Shown: positions 6,258 to 9,773 of the stretch, piece after piece
Position numbering within the stretch: position 1 is the first letter of the stretch
Layout: every line of letters starts with the position of its first letter
Origin: JBFLVQ01 sp040758525
GTDB lineage: Bacteria; Acidobacteriota; Blastocatellia; Chloracidobacteriales; JADJPF01
NCBI GenBank assembly: GCA_040758525.1
Contig: JBFLVQ010000352.1
Span: 1-9,773 of the forward strand
Direction of reading: 5' to 3'
DNA length: 9,773 nucleotides
Program-made: the position numbers and the translations under genes
Notes under the pieces: generated by a model
Database searches by the model: none
The model's input: the letters and a program-made list of their open reading frames with translations, nothing else
Told to the model about the DNA's origin: nothing

Positions 6258-8550
6258 GCCCGAAAGAGATGTGCGTGAGAGAGATATCTTAGTTGCCCCT
6301 AACGAGTATGCATATGTACAAGATCTAACCAAAGGCGATATTGGACTCTATGTTGGCCCCACCAAGATTAGCCTTTCCAATACAGAACGGCTGGTAGAAT
6401 ATTATGAGGACAGATTTATCACCGTGCGTAGCGAGGAAGGGAATATGGGCGTCAATCCATTTATTGTCGCCTCTTCTTCCCAATATATTATTTTAGAGAA
6501 CCCACCCAAAGATCCTAATGCCAAGCCGGCAAAAGGAGCAAACTATTCGATAGAACTGCTGATTGGGAGAAAGGTTGTTGTATCTGGTCCGGTTGCCTTT
6601 CCTCTCTGGCCAGGACAGAAGGCAGAAGTGATCAATGGCCATGAGTTGCGTGAAGATCAATATCTGGTTGTTAGGGTCTATGATAAGACTGTAGATGATG
6701 ATAGCCCGATTGGTACAGAGCGAATCATTAAAGGTTCAGATGTGAGCTTCTACATTCCCAAGACTGGTCTTGAGGTTGTTCCTGATGAAAATGACAATTA
6801 TGTACGTAGAGCAGTTACGCTCTTAGATGGGGAATACTGTATTCTTTTAGCGCCCAATGGTAAGAAGAAATATTTTCATGGCCCTGCCGTAGTCTTTCCT
6901 GAGCCAATGGAGGAGTTCGTCCAACACGATGGTAACAGAATCTTCCGAGCACATCACTTGAAGAAGAATATGGGTCTATATATACGTGTGGTGAAGGATT
7001 TTAACGCCAATGATAACGAGTTAGTGCCAGCCGGTGCTTATACTGCTGGGCAGGAACTGTTTCTTAAAGACCGCGAAGGTTTCTTCTTTCCTAGTGAAAA
7101 TCTTGCTGTGATTGGTGAAGTTCATGCCATTCCGATTGCTGAGAAGGAAGGTATCTATGTTAGGGAGATTGAGACAGGGAGAATATCAACAGAGATCGGC
7201 CCAAAGAACTACCTTCCTGATCCTACTAAAGTGGAGGTTGTGGCTCGTATACTAGATTCTGAGATTGCCAGACTCTATGGTTTGGGTGATCGTTCTGCTA
7301 ATGCCGTGCAATTACGCGCTGCGCTTAGTTCCGCAAGAGAGAGGCTAGTGCAAAAACCTCCTATAGAGCGTGTTGATACCTCTTATGTTTCCCAACTTGG
7401 CGGTGCTGCAAGCATCAACAAAGCCATCTCTATCTATATTCCTCCTAGTTTTGCTGTATTGGTAACGGCAAGAAATAAGCGTGAAATTGTAAAAGGACCA
7501 CAGACACGTATACTCGATTATGATGAGGATCTGGAAATACTCAAGCTTTCCACAGGCAAACCCAAGACAGATGAGAATCTGCTATCCACCTGTTTTCTAC
7601 AGACTGAAGGCAATAAGGTCTCTGACATTGTGAGAGTCAAAACTAGCGATCATGTAGAACTGGAAGTATTGCTCTCCTATAGAGTCTCATTTGCTGCTAA
7701 AAGTGAGGAGGAGAGTGAGAAATGGTTTAATGTAAAAAATTATGTGGGATTGCTCTGTGATCATTTAGGCTCGATTGTACGAGGCGCAGTACGAACCACC
7801 TCGATCGATATTTTTCACTCTAATAGCACAGAAGTCATACGCACTGCGATTCTAGGAGAGAAGCGTGTCGAAGGTAAACGTACCGGTCGTCTCTTTGATG
7901 AGAATAATATGTGGGTTTATGATGTTGAGGTGTTAGATGTCAAGATTTTGGATGCTGATGTTAATAAACTCCTCTCTGATGCACAACGTACCGCGATTGT
8001 TTTTGAAGTTACTAGTAAGCAGGAGCAGATGCGCCTCAATAGTGAAAGATTGAAGGAAGAGGTTAACCGTCTAATCTATGAATCTCAGGTAACCACGGTA
8101 GAGAAAGCGATAGATTTAGAGAATGCAAGAAAGAATTTTGCTCTTGCCAAGACTCAAGTTACCATTGAAACAGATCGTTTAGAGACCGTAGGAAAGGCCA
8201 AAAATCAGGCCGAAGCGCTAGAAATTTCTACTTCTGCTCAGATCGCAGCATCATCAAAACAGGCTGAAGTTGATCTCAAACTACTCTCTGCCAAAGTCAC
8301 TGCATTTAAAGAACAGATGGCAGCCATTGAGCCAGAATTGGTTACTACCTTAAAAGTGTTAGGTGATAAACAGATGGCTACAGAACTTGCCAAGAACCTT
8401 TCCCCATTGGCAATTTTGGGTGGTGAGAGTGTTGCAGAAGTGGTAGAGCGATTGCTGAAAGGCTTACCAATAGGACTCAGCTTAACAGATGGTGTAGCAA
8501 AAGCCCTACCGCAATTGCAGCCTAGCAGTGAAAAAGAGAAGAAGAAATAG
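6256..8550 (+). CDS. mvp: Bacterial major vault protein homologue
   Basis: This 764-residue protein resembles eukaryotic MVP (about 890 residues in human) along its whole length. In eukaryotes 78 MVP copies build the hollow vault particle. From remembered human MVP I see: body repeats over residues 5 to about 345, with landmark AIPIAEKEGIYVREIETG at 291-308 (human AIPLDENEGIYVQDVKTG); the shoulder domain at about 388-535, with KGPQTRILDYDEDLEILKLS (413-432) and VRGAV..DIFHSNSTEVIRTAILG (508-534; human VRGAV..DDFHKNSARIIRTAVFG); a long charged cap helix at about 572-697; and a cap-ring tail with FKEQMAAIEPELVTTLKVLG (684-703). About two body repeats are missing compared with human. There is no signal peptide or transmembrane helix, so it should be cytoplasmic. 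The shoulder is SPFH/stomatin-like, but the body repeats and cap ring argue against a plain SPFH protein. Cargo and function are unknown. Confidence 0.93.
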   Translation: MPERDVRERDILVAPNEYAYVQDLTKGDIGLYVGPTKISLSNTERLVEYYEDRFITVRSEEGNMGVNPFIVASSSQYIILENPPKDPNAKPAKGANYSIELLIGRKVVVSGPVAFPLWPGQKAEVINGHELREDQYLVVRVYDKTVDDDSPIGTERIIKGSDVSFYIPKTGLEVVPDENDNYVRRAVTLLDGEYCILLAPNGKKKYFHGPAVVFPEPMEEFVQHDGNRIFRAHHLKKNMGLYIRVVKDFNANDNELVPAGAYTAGQELFLKDREGFFFPSENLAVIGEVHAIPIAEKEGIYVREIETGRISTEIGPKNYLPDPTKVEVVARILDSEIARLYGLGDRSANAVQLRAALSSARERLVQKPPIERVDTSYVSQLGGAASINKAISIYIPPSFAVLVTARNKREIVKGPQTRILDYDEDLEILKLSTGKPKTDENLLSTCFLQTEGNKVSDIVRVKTSDHVELEVLLSYRVSFAAKSEEESEKWFNVKNYVGLLCDHLGSIVRGAVRTTSIDIFHSNSTEVIRTAILGEKRVEGKRTGRLFDENNMWVYDVEVLDVKILDADVNKLLSDAQRTAIVFEVTSKQEQMRLNSERLKEEVNRLIYESQVTTVEKAIDLENARKNFALAKTQVTIETDRLETVGKAKNQAEALEISTSAQIAASSKQAEVDLKLLSAKVTAFKEQMAAIEPELVTTLKVLGDKQMATELAKNLSPLAILGGESVAEVVERLLKGLPIGLSLTDGVAKALPQLQPSSEKEKKK

Positions 8551-8586
8551 AGCGATGACAAAAATAGTTATTTCTGTCATCGCTCT
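8549..8586. terminator. Bidirectional terminator between the convergent vault-like and VWA genes
   Basis: AGAGCGATGACA (8549-8560) and TGTCATCGCTCT (8575-8586) form a perfect 12-bp stem, and the loop sequence can pair further (AAATA with TATTT). Rightward it is followed by TATTT. Leftward, on the minus strand, it is followed by the long T-rich ATTTCTTCTTCTCTTTTT. It can therefore end both transcripts. The stem begins inside the TAG stop of the vault-like gene. Confidence 0.88.
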
Positions 8587-8611
8587 TATTTGGTAGCAGG
8601 TTTTTCTATCT

Positions 8612-9658
8612 TTAACTGGTCCGCCTGGTGGCAATATAGCCGTGTCTTGTTTTCACAGCAATATTGCCATATCGTTTCTTAGTATTAGGCGACACTGCTA
8701 GCTTAAGCTTGCGATAACGACCATCGAAATTTGGGTTAGAGGAGACAAATCCAAGACTGTAACGGGTACGTAGCCGACGTACCAGATTATTAAAAGTAAC
8801 ATCCAATTCTGGCACTTTAGTCTTTACTACTTCACCGCCTGTCTCTTCAGCCAATTTGTTAAGATTGAAAGGGCGCAGAGCACCCAATCCTCCTAATAAG
8901 ATTGAAGGGGAAGGTATACCATTGATAACTTCTATAGGCGGTATATGTGCAACAGCATTCTCCATACGCTGTAGAATACTGCTAGGAATAAGCCCGCATA
9001 CTACGCTGCCAGATTCGAGCAACTCATGTAGCACGATTTTGTCTGAAGGTTCACATTTAGGGCCTTTGGTAACAGCAGTAATCATAATAATAACCCGTCG
9101 GCCATTGGGATTATTGGCGTTACGCATATGTTGTGCAGCATCATAGAAAGCAGTATTGAAACAGTGATTGCCATGACCATGATCAGGTAGATTGGTGATT
9201 GCATCGGCGATTAGATCTCGTTTACGGGAAAAGTCTACTATCAATTCGCTAGATTGTGAAAAAGCCATCAAGGCAACCTCATCTTCAGGCTTGAGACTCT
9301 CCAAAGCAGCCAAGGTTGCGCGTCTTACTTTGTCATTGAATGGATCAAGACAACCAGCGCGGTCAATCAGAAGAATTATTGAGAGTGGTAGTGTATCCTT
9401 GCTAAAATGCGAGATCTGTTGTTTTACCCCCTCCTCATAAAGTGTGAAATCATTTTCAGTAAGATCATCGATTACTTTACCAGTTCGCTGCTGTACTACT
9501 AATGCGTCAGTTACAACTAGATCAACTTGAACTTTTATCTCTGTGCTATCTTGCTCCTGTTGGTTTGCCTGACAGTTTGATTGATCGGCAGATGATAATA
9601 GGATAGGGCAAGTGAACAGGATGGCTGCTACAATCAGTATGGAGTAGCGCTTTTCCAT
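8612..9658 (-). CDS. Secreted VWFA-related domain protein (acidobacterial type) with a degenerate MIDAS
   Basis: This 348-residue protein has a signal peptide (residues 1 to about 25, MEKRYSILIVAAILFTCPIL, then LSSAD), so it is exported. The layout matches the acidobacterial VWFA-related family. An N-terminal strand (VQVDLVVTDALV, 43-54) leads to GKVIDDLTENDFTLYEEGVK (60-79), then the VWA core from about 92, and a C-terminal sheet with LRTRYSLGF (296-304), DGRYRKLKL (312-320) and HGYIATR (339-345). The metal site is unusual: the DxSxS motif reads DRAGC (99-103), and the usual LTDG strand reads MITAV (192-196). The threonine position appears kept (Thr169). Divalent-metal binding is therefore doubtful. 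The ATG at 9658 has AAAGGAG eight bases upstream; a longer frame would need a TTG at 9685. It is convergent with the vault-like gene. Likely a periplasmic or outer-surface binding protein; partner unknown. Confidence 0.88.
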   Translation of the reverse strand: MEKRYSILIVAAILFTCPILLSSADQSNCQANQQEQDSTEIKVQVDLVVTDALVVQQRTGKVIDDLTENDFTLYEEGVKQQISHFSKDTLPLSIILLIDRAGCLDPFNDKVRRATLAALESLKPEDEVALMAFSQSSELIVDFSRKRDLIADAITNLPDHGHGNHCFNTAFYDAAQHMRNANNPNGRRVIIMITAVTKGPKCEPSDKIVLHELLESGSVVCGLIPSSILQRMENAVAHIPPIEVINGIPSPSILLGGLGALRPFNLNKLAEETGGEVVKTKVPELDVTFNNLVRRLRTRYSLGFVSSNPNFDGRYRKLKLAVSPNTKKRYGNIAVKTRHGYIATRRTS

Positions 9659-9666
9659 AGATACGT

Positions 9667-9673
9667 CTCCTTT
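9667..9673 (-). promoter_or_regulatory. Ribosome binding site of the VWA gene
   Basis: AAAGGAG on the minus strand lies eight bases before the ATG at 9658-9656. It selects this start, which places the signal peptide directly at the N-terminus, over the TTG at 9685. Confidence 0.8.
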
Positions 9674-9674
9674 G

Positions 9675-9693
9675 TTCAGTGGCAAACACTGAA
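9675..9693. promoter_or_regulatory. Perfect 7-bp inverted repeat directly upstream of the VWA ribosome binding site
   Basis: TTCAGTG (9675-9681), GCAAA, CACTGAA (9687-9693) form a compact hairpin or operator one base from the AAAGGAG of the VWA gene. It could be a leader hairpin or a repressor site. The remaining upstream bases to the window end show an AT-rich stretch (near 9694-9708) but no clear promoter and no gene. Confidence 0.4.
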
Positions 9694-9773
9694 TATTTAT
9701 CTTTATTAATGTGGTTATTGAGCGGGCGTGATCGGCAGCATCCCGAACAATTTGTGTGCCAATGGTTGGTCGA

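Noticed and set aside
6256..8550. Calling the 764-residue protein an SPFH/stomatin or flotillin protein
   Set aside because: The shoulder region is SPFH-like, but there is no N-terminal membrane segment, and the repeat body, cap helix and cap ring match MVP.
8612..9658. Reading the VWA gene as coxE, the VWA-domain maturation gene of cox clusters
   Set aside because: CoxE is cytoplasmic and lies with coxD inside the operon. This protein has a signal peptide and the acidobacterial VWFA-related layout, and it is about 4 kb away from the cox operon.

Overview
This 9773-base window looks like chromosomal DNA of an uncultured bacterium, most likely an acidobacterium. That placement is inferred mainly from the gene at 8612-9658, which has the layout of the VWFA-related secreted proteins that are abundant in Acidobacteriota. 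Secreted TPR proteins of the kind at 5208-6080 are also common there. The DNA is moderately AT-rich, strong GGAGG ribosome binding sites precede nearly every gene, and I see no insertion sequence, phage gene, tRNA, rRNA or CRISPR array.

Left part (1-4301, all minus strand): a compact operon, in transcription order coxS, coxL, coxM and coxG, with gaps of 4, 22 and 7 bases. It encodes the iron-sulfur, molybdenum and FAD subunits of an aerobic CO-dehydrogenase-type molybdenum hydroxylase, plus the membrane-associated SRPBCC protein CoxG, which is cut by the window edge. The S-L-M order and the AYRGAGR active-site loop in CoxL mark a form II (CODH-like) enzyme. It therefore need not oxidise CO.

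Middle part (4302-6200): a 357-base divergent region, a short cytoplasmic TPR protein (4659-5009) that stops inside its third repeat, a spacer rich in small dyads and TTAACC repeats, a secreted TPR protein (5208-6080), and a good intrinsic terminator at 6151-6187.

Right part (6201-9773): the most striking gene is at 6256-8550. It encodes a 764-residue bacterial homologue of the eukaryotic major vault protein (MVP). All the main parts of MVP can be recognised: the N-terminal body repeats, the shoulder domain, the cap helix and the cap ring. By my hand alignment to remembered human MVP it has about seven body repeats rather than nine, which predicts a shorter vault-like shell. Its ribosome binding site and start codon lie inside a perfect 11-bp inverted repeat, suggesting translational or operator control. 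A bidirectional terminator (8549-8586) separates it from the convergent secreted VWA protein, whose metal-binding (MIDAS) motif is degenerate.

The cox operon works as one unit. The MVP homologue seems to be its own transcription unit, and none of its immediate neighbours is a clear vault partner or cargo.
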